Part shown: positions 19,305-26,155 of the stretch, piece after piece
Numbering within the stretch: position 1 is the stretch's first letter
Layout of the letters: every line of letters starts with the position of its first letter
Assembly (NCBI RefSeq): GCF_900113375.1
Contig: NZ_FOPC01000001.1
Span: 434,001-498,000, forward strand
DNA: 64,000 nt
Direction of reading: 5' to 3'
From: Algoriphagus hitonicola
GTDB lineage: Bacteria > Bacteroidota > Bacteroidia > Cytophagales > Cyclobacteriaceae
Position numbers and translations under genes: made by a program
The notes under the pieces: model-generated
Databases searched by the model: none
Told to the model about the DNA's origin: nothing
What the model saw: only the letters and a program-made list of their open reading frames with translations

Positions 19305-20379
19305 TTTGTCCAGGATAAGTCCAGTGCTGAAAAATCGTTTGGAACGGAAATTTTCTGAGTTGCTGGAGTCAGGTATTTTTTCCGGAGGGGAAGAAGTAGA
19401 AAAACTCGAAGTCCATATTCAGCAACTCCTCAAAACTCGGTTTACCATTCCTTGTGCCAACGGAACGGATGCCCTTGAGCTTGCGCTTCGAGCCTTACAA
19501 ATTGGACCAGGAGATGAGGTGATTGTGCCGGCATTGACTTGGGTGAGTACCGCAGAAGCGGTTGTTTTAGTGGGAGCCAAACCGATATTTTGGGATACCG
19601 ATGAGGAAGGATTGCTGCGGCCGGATTGGGATAAAGCGGTGACGGAACGAACCAAAGCCGTGATTCCCGTGCATTTGTATGGGAAAATGGTGAAGATGGA
19701 GCAGCTCCTTGAGAAAGCGAAAAAGCTTCGGCTTTTTGTGATCGAAGATGCTGCACAAGCTTTCGGAACAACACAGGATGATAAAGCCGCTGGAACTTGG
19801 GGGGATATAGGCTGCCTGAGTTTTTATCCGACCAAAAATCTCGGAGCCCTCGGGGAAGCGGGAATGTGCCTGACACAGGATGAAAATCTGGCTCAGAAAA
19901 TCCGCTTGCTCTCTAATCATGGGCAGCCGATTCGTGATCAGCACGAATTGATCGGACGAAACAGTCGAGTCGATAGCCTGCAAGCAGGATTTATAAATGT
20001 GATGCTGGAAGAGTTTGAATCCAACCAAAAAAAGCGAAAAGCTCTTGCCAAGCAGTATATAAAAGAGCTTTCGGGAGTTTCCGAACTTATTCTTCCCAAA
20101 GGACTATTGGAAGAAGATCATAATGCCCACTTATTTGTGGTTCAGACCAAGAAGCGAGATCAATTGCAGGTATTTTTGGCAAAAAATGGGATAGGGACTG
20201 CTATTCATTATCCTCGGATTATTCCCGATATGAAGCCCTATCGTGTTGATGGTGATTTTGTAACTGCCCGAAAACTAGCTCATGAAGGTCTCTCTTTGCC
20301 TTTGAATCCCTATTTGAAAGCAGAAGAGGTGGATTGGATAGCGGATAAAGTGGAGGAGTTTTTTGGGCTGATTGCATAA
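19285..20379 (+). CDS. DegT/DnrJ/EryC1/StrS family sugar aminotransferase
   Basis: A 364-residue PLP-dependent enzyme, probably transferring an amino group to a nucleotide-linked keto-sugar. The opening MNIPFLDLSRISP is typical. Key regions are CANGTDALELALRALQIGPG, VPALTWVSTAEAVVLVGA, DAAQAFG, and the PLP-lysine stretch SFYPTKNLGALGEAG. Loop GRNSRVDSLQAGFI and ending HEGLSLPLNPYLKAEEV are also family signatures. The ATG lies inside the end of the glycosyltransferase gene (20 bp overlap, another frame). Amino-sugar synthesis for LPS or capsule is the common role; the exact sugar is unknown. Right after its stop begins the repeat-rich region. Confidence 0.93.
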   Translation: MNIPFLDLSRISPVLKNRLERKFSELLESGIFSGGEEVEKLEVHIQQLLKTRFTIPCANGTDALELALRALQIGPGDEVIVPALTWVSTAEAVVLVGAKPIFWDTDEEGLLRPDWDKAVTERTKAVIPVHLYGKMVKMEQLLEKAKKLRLFVIEDAAQAFGTTQDDKAAGTWGDIGCLSFYPTKNLGALGEAGMCLTQDENLAQKIRLLSNHGQPIRDQHELIGRNSRVDSLQAGFINVMLEEFESNQKKRKALAKQYIKELSGVSELILPKGLLEEDHNAHLFVVQTKKRDQLQVFLAKNGIGTAIHYPRIIPDMKPYRVDGDFVTARKLAHEGLSLPLNPYLKAEEVDWIADKVEEFFGLIA

Positions 20380-20394
20380 AAAAAAGCAAGCCCC

Positions 20395-20577
20395 TCCGGC
20401 TGAGTGTAGTTTTAGGTTGAATTTTAAAAGAGACGTTGCCTAGGTGTAATTTGTAATTACGCTTTCGTATCAAAACAAATTTGTAATTTGCTGATGATAC
20501 AAGAGTTGAAGAAATATATCCAATTGCAAATTGGTGAGGATATACGGGTGAAGTTTCAAACTTCACCCAGTCCAACG
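20395..20577. repeat. Dispersed repeat copy B1 with REP-like palindromes
   Basis: The first ~45 bp (20395-20440) and the last ~23 bp (20555-20577) match a contiguous block at 24637-24698, with shared text such as TTGAATTTTAAAAGAGA and CAAACTTCACCCAG. Between them this copy has about 110 extra bases holding three palindromes: GTAATT-TGT-AATTAC (20446-20460), CAAATT-TGT-AATTTG (20476-20490) and a perfect 23-mer with 11-base arms starting GGGTGAAGTTT (20546-20568). The CAAATT...AATTTG motif also ends the two copies of the other repeat (near 21405 and 24428). Nothing coding is visible in 20380-20680 beyond this. Confidence 0.75.
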
Positions 20578-20687
20578 CTACGATTTGACTACGCAAAGAA
20601 GGAGAAATAATCAAGGAAAGGTTTAGGGTGAGACGGGTATGGTTTAAATTTTTCTTTTGCCTATTACTCTGAACCTTTTCATTTAAA

Positions 20688-20718
20688 TTAGTGTACCAAA
20701 TTGTGTACACTAAATTTG
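20688..20718 (+). promoter_or_regulatory. Promoter and palindromic operator of the antitoxin-toxin pair
   Basis: The -7 element TAAATTTG (20711-20718) is preceded, after 19 bp, by TTAG (20688-20691), one base off the TTTG consensus. Between and around them lies a perfect inverted repeat, TAGTGTAC (20689-20696) and GTACACTA (20705-20712) with 8 bp between. An antitoxin bound here would block the promoter, the usual autoregulation of YefM/Phd systems. Only 5 bp separate the -7 element from the ATG at 20724, so the transcript may be leaderless or nearly so. Confidence 0.6.
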
Positions 20719-20723
20719 AAATC

Positions 20724-20975
20724 ATGGTAGTAATTAGCACAAGAGAGTTTCGGCAAAATCTCAAAAAATATTTGGACCTGATAGATAAGAATGAGCGGGT
20801 GATTATTCAACGGGGCAAGGACAAAGTGTATGAAATTTCAAAGGATGTGAAAAATGACCGATTCTTTGATGATCCAGCGGTACAAGAGCGATTAGTCAAA
20901 AGTATTCAATCCTACTCCGAGGGTAAAACGGTGAAATTGTCTGATGACCAATTGAAGGATCTACTTGGTATATGA
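20724..20975 (+). CDS. Type II antitoxin, YefM/Phd family
   Basis: An 83-residue antitoxin. The N-terminal DNA-binding fold reads VVISTREFRQNLKKYLDLID, the normal Phd/YefM opening, followed by NERVIIQRGKDKVYEISKD; the C-terminal part (FFDDPAVQERLVKSIQSYSE and on) would wrap the toxin. A longer frame from GTG at 20691 would start inside the operator and promoter, so ATG at 20724 is chosen. The stop codon overlaps the toxin ATG by 3 bp (ATGA arrangement). The coding sequence is intact although its toxin is broken, so it may now act only as a DNA-binding repressor or persist as a recent relic. Confidence 0.9.
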   Translation: MVVISTREFRQNLKKYLDLIDKNERVIIQRGKDKVYEISKDVKNDRFFDDPAVQERLVKSIQSYSEGKTVKLSDDQLKDLLGI

Positions 20976-21250
20976 CATTTGAGATTGAATATACATTTGA
21001 AGCACTAGAAGATATTGAAAAGCTGAAGAAAACAGGAAATAAGTCGATTTTAAAGAAGTTTTTCTCTTTGATTCAGTAACTTAAAAAGCATCCAGAGACT
21101 GGGACAGGAAAACCTGAAAGGCTCAAACACTTTCAGCAAAATACTTGGTCGAGAAGGATTGATAAAAAGCACAGGCTTGTATATCTGATCGATGGAACAA
21201 AAATTGTCGTGACAATTTTAGGTGCATATGGGCATTATGGTGATAAATAA
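20972..21250 (+). pseudogene. YoeB/Txe-family mRNA interferase toxin, broken by an internal stop
   Basis: Read through, the frame encodes 92 residues: MTFEIEYTFEALEDIEKLKK, then SLIQ, a stop TAA at 21077-21079 (codon 36), then LKKHPETGTGKPERLKHF, WSRRIDKKHRLVY and AYGHYGDK. The family normally has E or D at the stop position, so a single change GAA to TAA explains it. Everything needed for RNA cutting lies after the stop: the WSRRI arginine and the terminal His-Tyr pair (YoeB R65, H83 and Y84 equivalents). The 35-residue product should be inactive. The remainder is undamaged, pointing to a recent loss, a stop that is bypassed, or a base error. Confidence 0.88.
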
Positions 21251-21263
21251 AGCCAGCTTTAAT

Positions 21264-21407
21264 CCCCCGCTGGGAGTAGCAGAATTATGGTTAGAACTTG
21301 GTGTAGTTTGACTGCCCTGCAAACCGGCTTCTTGCTAAAAAGCTTTACTAAGGCTTTTTCTGACGCACGACTTTACCTATGTGTTCATACAAATTTCTAA
21401 TTTGCAG
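21264..21407. repeat. Dispersed repeat copy A1
   Basis: About 144 bp starting CCCCCGCTGGGAGTAGCAG and ending CAAATTTCTAATTTGCAG. It matches 24296-24428 nearly base for base apart from one 11 bp indel and scattered changes; identical blocks include CAGAATTATGGTTAGAA and CTGCAAACCGGCTTCTTGCT. The orientation is the same, so the two copies form a direct repeat around the FtsX-type permease gene. No open frame of note is inside. Confidence 0.85.
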
Positions 21408-21438
21408 AAGTCCTAAAAAAATTATGGAAGAAGATTAA

Positions 21439-21576
21439 ATACATAGGTGTTTGGTTTTTGGAGTGGAATTGCAAATACTATCCAGCTCCCACTTGAACTC
21501 CAGGGCTGTTGAGGAGACTTTTCGCTTAGTGGAGAAAGCATGGCTGGAGTCCAATCGGTTTATTGTGAAGTTTTAA
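21439..21576 (+). other. Short open stretch, possible C-terminal gene remnant
   Basis: The 216 bp between repeat A1 and the permease stop contain an open stretch of 45 codons without a start codon, ending SRAVEETFRLVEKAWLESN and RFIVKF before TAA. It reads like a protein C-terminus (amphipathic helix, no low-complexity bias), but I do not recognise the family. It could be what is left of a gene destroyed by rearrangement at the repeat, or chance. Confidence 0.25.
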
Positions 21577-21623
21577 TGGCAAAACAAGATTAACTTAAAC
21601 TATCTCCATTTAACTCAAAACAG

Positions 21624-24098
21624 CTATTCGGTTTTGATCGATTCCACGGGATTGGCTATGGCGGATCGCCAGGATTGCCAACTCACGGTGATCCAGGCAA
21701 AAAGCAAACTTATCAAGGCTGTCAATACAAAATACCAAACGGAGATGCTGAGCTTATTGGCGAATTGTTGCAGCCACTGATTCATCAGGTAAAATCCGAT
21801 GGGGAGTGCAAGGATCAATGCCATCAAAATTGGAGAAAGAAATTCTCGGGAAAGTTGAAGGACTATTCCATTTACTGAGGCTCCTAACACCTTTCTGACT
21901 CCAATTTCCTTGCGCTTACTCTCTGCGGTGAAAATCGACAAGCCCAACAAACCCATGCAGGAGATCAATAGGGTAAGCCATGCAAAAGCCCCGAGTAAAT
22001 TTCCTGTTCTTGCTTCCTGCGCATAGCTCAGGGCTAGGCTACTTTCCAGAACATCGTAGTCAAAAGGCAACCCAGGAACAATTTCGTTCCAAGCGTTTTT
22101 TAATTGCAGAATTTCTCCCTGGCCAAAATCCCTTTCCAGCCTAACCAAGAGCACATTGCTGGCATCGGCGGCCGCATTTTGAGCAGGTAGAAAAATGGTG
22201 GGTTTAATCGAATTTCTCAGGTCCTGGGCATGATAGTCTTGGACTACACCAATGATCTTACCGGAATAATCCGAAAACAGCAGACCGTTTTCTTCAGTAA
22301 ATACCCTTAAACCTACACCCAATGGTTCCGAATGGGTTTGAGCGATCCATTTCGCAGCGGATTCATTGATGATTATTCCGAGATTTTCAACTTTTGGAAA
22401 CCGATCCCTCATCATTTCTGTCAGTTCACCCTGATCTTGATAGTCAGGTGAAAACTCCCTTCCGAATTTTAAGGAGACCCCCAGGTTTCGGAAATATTCC
22501 TCATCCACATATTGTACAAAAACGGAGAAATCAGCATCTTCCTGCATTCCATCATAGGCTACAGAAGGTTTCCATCCTCCCCCCAAACCTGGAGGAGTGG
22601 AAATTGAATTGACAGATTGTACAGAGGAAATCTTTTTCATTTCCTGCTTTATGTTTTCAAGATTTGCTTTGGCAACATTTCCAAGTTTGACCGTAACCAA
22701 TCCCTCTTCGTCAAATCCCATTTCGGATTCCTGTAGAAACCGATGTTGCATATAGGCTACCGTGGCGCAAAACACCAAAAGTGCGGATAAGGAAAACTGG
22801 AAGATGACGAGGGATTTACGTATCAAAACCTTGCCCCCGGGAAATGATGATTGTTTTAGAATCAAATCTGGTTTTAGTCCGGAAAGATAAAAAGCTGGGA
22901 AAATTCCTGCGAGTAGGGATGTCGTCACCCAGACCAGGACAACCAGGCCGAGTAAATTTTCATCTTGGAATAAATCAAATGGGAGTTCAAGGGATAATAT
23001 CTTCGAAAATAAGGGGAGAAAAAGATAAACCAGAAGAATTCCAATAATCAAGGCGATTCCGTTGAGCAGAAATGATTCTGCAAGAAATTGAAAAATGAGT
23101 TCTCCTCTTTTTGCGCCATTCACTTTTCGCACCCCGATTTCTTTCATCCGATGTACTGCCCGAGCTGTGGCCAGGTTGATAAAATTGATGCAGGCCAACA
23201 ATAAGACAAATACGCCTATCGAAAGAAATATCAAAAGCGTTTGTGAATTAATTCCCACGGACCAGTCTCCGCTGAAATCTTCAGTTAAATGAATGGATTG
23301 GATGGGCTGCAGAAAGTAGGTGTAATTCTTAGCTTCTTCGGGGTTTCGGTAGTTGGCGTTGATTTCAGGGATCTTTTTGCTGATTTCATTGGGATCCAGT
23401 CCCTCTTTTACCTTCACGTAGGTGTAGGTTTGTGGCCACCAAAATGAGCCGAAATCAGCATTTTGAGGAAATTCATTTAAGTTTTTGAAGGTGGCCACCG
23501 AGGACAAAAAGTCGAATTTCATGTGGGTATTTTCCGGTAAATCAGCGATTACTGCTTTGACCTCAAAGGCCACATCTCCAGTGGCAAGGAGAATTTTGCC
23601 AATGGGACTTTCTTCTCCAAAATATTTTTTGGCTTTAGTCTCTGTGAGAACCAGTCCAAAAGGTTCCTCAAAAAACCCGTTTAAACTCCCCTGAAGAATT
23701 TCAAGTCCTGCGATTTGCTCAAATCCAGGTTCTGCATAATAAAAATAATCCTCCCGAAAGCTTTCCCCAGGCTGTAGGCCTTCGGTGGTTTTGAGGTAAG
23801 TGTTGATTCCGATTACACTGACGACCGATTCCAGTTGATCTTCAAACTCTTTGCGAAGCATCGGAGCCACGGCTCCCCCTGCCCAGGCCGAATATTCCTG
23901 TCCTCGGAATTGTTGTGAAACCCGGAATAATCGATCGGAATCTTCCTGAAACGAATCATAGGACCGCTCAAATTTTACATAAGATGCCAACAAAAGAAAA
24001 CAAGCCAATCCAATGGATAGACCAAAAATATTGATGAGTGAAAAAATCCGTTGGCGGAGAAGATTTCTCCAGGCGATTTTAAAGTAATTGATAATCAT
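21624..24098 (-). CDS. ABC transporter permease, FtsX/MacB type
   Basis: An 824-residue inner-membrane protein with the duplicated plan common in Bacteroidetes. The first helix is in IFSLINIFGLSIGLACFLLL, followed by a MacB-like periplasmic domain to about residue 285. A three-helix FtsX block comes next (LLIFLSIGVFVLLLACINFI, then the coupling motif RMKEIGVRKVNGAKRGELI), then a second periplasmic domain. The final FtsX block carries the matching motif ESKRKEIGVRKVLGASVNGI. No ATPase gene is adjacent, so it must pair with one elsewhere; the substrate is unknown. It stands alone between two direct copies of repeat A, unlike the dense operons around it, which fits a lineage-specific or mobile insertion. 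Confidence 0.93.
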   Translation of the reverse strand: MIINYFKIAWRNLLRQRIFSLINIFGLSIGLACFLLLASYVKFERSYDSFQEDSDRLFRVSQQFRGQEYSAWAGGAVAPMLRKEFEDQLESVVSVIGINTYLKTTEGLQPGESFREDYFYYAEPGFEQIAGLEILQGSLNGFFEEPFGLVLTETKAKKYFGEESPIGKILLATGDVAFEVKAVIADLPENTHMKFDFLSSVATFKNLNEFPQNADFGSFWWPQTYTYVKVKEGLDPNEISKKIPEINANYRNPEEAKNYTYFLQPIQSIHLTEDFSGDWSVGINSQTLLIFLSIGVFVLLLACINFINLATARAVHRMKEIGVRKVNGAKRGELIFQFLAESFLLNGIALIIGILLVYLFLPLFSKILSLELPFDLFQDENLLGLVVLVWVTTSLLAGIFPAFYLSGLKPDLILKQSSFPGGKVLIRKSLVIFQFSLSALLVFCATVAYMQHRFLQESEMGFDEEGLVTVKLGNVAKANLENIKQEMKKISSVQSVNSISTPPGLGGGWKPSVAYDGMQEDADFSVFVQYVDEEYFRNLGVSLKFGREFSPDYQDQGELTEMMRDRFPKVENLGIIINESAAKWIAQTHSEPLGVGLRVFTEENGLLFSDYSGKIIGVVQDYHAQDLRNSIKPTIFLPAQNAAADASNVLLVRLERDFGQGEILQLKNAWNEIVPGLPFDYDVLESSLALSYAQEARTGNLLGAFAWLTLLISCMGLLGLSIFTAESKRKEIGVRKVLGASVNGIVLQLSREFLSPILMALILALPIGFYLMNQWLQQFANKLSISVWYFVLTALISLLFAWITVSWQSWRSAIANPVESIKTE

Positions 24099-24295
24099 GA
24101 TTTTTCGGTTAAAAGTATACTCCTCAACTTAATATTAACAACCCATCATTTAAGGATTCTGTCTTGGTATCTTCATTCTAGGATAATGCCAATTCAAAAT
24201 ATCCGATAGGAGGCTTGAAACAAAGATTTTGGTTTTTCTTCTTTTAAAGTACCGAACAATATTGCACGAATTCGGGCGATTGGTCAATTTTTTTT

Positions 24296-24428
24296 CCCCC
24301 GCTGGGTGTAGCAGAATTATGGTTAGAATTTGGTGTAGTTTGGCTGCACTGCAAACCGGCTTCTTGCTAAAAAGCCTTTTCTGACGCTCGATTCTACCTT
24401 TCTATACAAACAAATTTGTAATTTACTG
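24296..24428. repeat. Dispersed repeat copy A2
   Basis: Direct copy of 21264-21407 located upstream of the permease gene: it starts CCCCCGCTGGGTGTAGCAG and ends ACAAATTTGTAATTTACTG. Compared with A1 it lacks 11 bp (TTTACTAAGGC region) and has isolated substitutions. Both copies carry GTAG shortly after the C-run. The 700 bp gap 24099-24838 otherwise holds the transposase fragment and repeat B2, and no intact gene. Confidence 0.85.
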
Positions 24429-24566
24429 CTATCGTCAAACATTGTTTTATGGGGGAGGTCTATCAAATAAGAGATCAAGAAATCCAGCAGAACTTAAACA
24501 AAATTTTATAAAAATAGCACTTGAGAGATTCCAAATTCCCATTAAAACTTATTAGAACCATTTGAA

Positions 24567-24662
24567 ATGCCCTATTTCCTTACTTTTCAGGTTGTAGGTT
24601 GGGCGGATGTATTTACCAGAAAAGTATATCGGGATCTCTGGCTGAATATGGTTTTAGTTTGA
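24567..24662 (+). pseudogene. N-terminal fragment of a REP-associated tyrosine transposase (RAYT, IS200-like)
   Basis: ATG at 24567 opens MPYFLTFQVVGWADVFTRKV then YRD, the characteristic start of Bacteroidetes RAYT transposases (Y1/IS200 superfamily; normal length about 180). After YRD, at about 24637, the text turns into repeat B2 and stops within nine codons (TGA 24660-24662). The catalytic HUH motif (HxH) and the tyrosine are missing, so no activity is possible. Recognition rests on about 23 residues, but these are highly typical. RAYTs mobilise or domesticate short palindromic repeats, which matches the palindromes around it. Confidence 0.7.
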
Positions 24663-24698
24663 ATTTTAAAAGAGAAGTTGCAAACTTCACCCAGCCCA
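24637..24698. repeat. Dispersed repeat copy B2
   Basis: Contiguous version of the repeat seen in two pieces at 20395-20440 and 20555-20577: it starts TCTGGCTGAATATGG, continues TTTGAATTTTAAAAGAGA and ends CAAACTTCACCCAG. Its left end coincides with the point where the transposase reading frame is lost. Confidence 0.7.
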
Positions 24699-24838
24699 AG
24701 CTTTCCCTGCCTTTTAATCCATACTTGACTCTGATTGAATTGAATGGATAGAAGGGAGGGTGATCGGATTTTTGGATAAGAAAAAACCGCAAACCCTTTT
24801 TGCAATTATATTTTCAAAAAAATCCCCTATTTTCCCTG

Positions 24839-25972
24839 ATGAACTTTACGCAGGAACCGCTATTTATTGCCGCTACACTCTGTGTTTCGGTGTTTTTTGC
24901 GATCTGGCTGACGCGCTTTTCTTGGGGAAGGAGGATCGGAACGCCGATTTGGGTAATTCTGATCTGTGCGCTTTTGGCCAATGTGGGGGTGATTCCCTCG
25001 GCTATGGAAGGCAGCCCGATTTATGATGGGGTGTTTCGTTATTTGGCGCCTCTGGGGATTTTTATTGCCCTGCTCGATGTGGATTTGCGAAGCTTGAAAA
25101 ATGCCGGAATTCCCATCCTGCTGATGTTTGGAATCGGTACCCTCGGTACCGTGGTGGGGGTTTTCGTTTCTTGGTTTTTGGTTCGTCCCGAGCTTGCGAT
25201 TGGAGAGATGGCGTCAGCCGTTGCAGGAATGTACACCGGCACCTATATCGGAGGAAGCATAAATTTTAATGCCGTTGCTCTGAGCTATGGAGTGAATGAA
25301 AACGGGCCGCTGTTTGCTGCCACTACGGTGGTGGATAATCTGATCGGAACGCCTTGGATAATCGCTACGCTGATTTTGCCTCGCTATTTGCAGAAGCTTT
25401 TTCACAGGAAAAAATTAGCCTCCGCTGAGCAGGCTGAAAAAGCGAGTTCCTTGGAATTTATCTCTATGTCCTCCCTTGCTTCAGTTTTAGCCTTGGGATT
25501 TTTGGCGATGGTGCTGAGTCGGGTAGTGGAAAGTTATTTTCCCCAGATTCCAGAAATCATCACCTTGACCACAATTGCCCTGATTTTGGCGCAATTTCCA
25601 GCCGTGCAGCAGCTACAGGGTAAGCAGACTTTGGGGTTTTTTATGATTATGATTTTCCTCGGGGTGATCGGTACGCTATGCGATCTCGGAGCATTGGCCG
25701 GGGTAGGGGATTTGGCCGTGACCTTGATTTTATTTGTAGGATTGTTGGTAGCGATTCACGGATTGTTTGTGTTTGGAATCGGTTCCTTGCTGAAAATGGA
25801 TTGGGATGTGATCGCTGTAGCTTCCCAAGCCAATATTGGAGGAAATACCACTGCGATCGCTGCAGCAGAAAGCCTGAATCGACCCGATTTGTTGATTCCT
25901 GGCGTCTTGGTTGGGAGTTTGGGAAATGCCTTGGGAACGTATATCGGTTTTTTGGTGGCGGGGATACTTTGA
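24839..25972 (+). CDS. DUF819 family integral membrane protein
   Basis: A 377-residue membrane protein with about ten to eleven helices, of the DUF819 (YjcL-like) family. Typical stretches are IGTPIWVILICALLANVGVI, GIFIALLDVDLRSLKNAG, and a glycine-rich segment AGMYTGTYIGGSINFNAVAL. A related motif recurs near the end (ASQANIGGNTTAIAAAES), as in transporters with two inverted halves. The function is not established; related folds move anions or organic acids. A TTG at 24800 would add 13 residues of no evident worth; ATG at 24839 is preferred. It is a single gene, upstream of and separate from pta. Confidence 0.9.
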   Translation: MNFTQEPLFIAATLCVSVFFAIWLTRFSWGRRIGTPIWVILICALLANVGVIPSAMEGSPIYDGVFRYLAPLGIFIALLDVDLRSLKNAGIPILLMFGIGTLGTVVGVFVSWFLVRPELAIGEMASAVAGMYTGTYIGGSINFNAVALSYGVNENGPLFAATTVVDNLIGTPWIIATLILPRYLQKLFHRKKLASAEQAEKASSLEFISMSSLASVLALGFLAMVLSRVVESYFPQIPEIITLTTIALILAQFPAVQQLQGKQTLGFFMIMIFLGVIGTLCDLGALAGVGDLAVTLILFVGLLVAIHGLFVFGIGSLLKMDWDVIAVASQANIGGNTTAIAAAESLNRPDLLIPGVLVGSLGNALGTYIGFLVAGIL

Positions 25973-26116
25973 GGATATTTATAGAGAGAAGAGGTTAGAG
26001 ATAAGAGACAAGAAAAGCAAACTGGCCATAAAATAAACTCAGCAATCCTTTTTATAAATTACCTTAATTCATTCCCTCAACTGATTTTTATCAGCTAATT
26101 TCAGGCTAAGCCATTT

Positions 26117-26124
26117 TACTTTTG
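26117..26124 (+). promoter_or_regulatory. Candidate -7 promoter element of pta-ackA
   Basis: TACTTTTG matches TAnnTTTG, 31 bp before the pta ATG. There is no TTTG 19 bp upstream. The same octamer stands before isocitrate dehydrogenase and the CrtO-like gene. Confidence 0.4.
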
Positions 26125-26155
26125 GCTCATCAAATTTTGAAAATAATTATTTGCA

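Noticed and set aside
21077-21079. Recoding of the in-frame TAA in the toxin as an amino acid
   Set aside because: No stop-recoding structure or known system uses TAA in this way in Bacteroidetes; simple nonsense mutation or base error is more economical.
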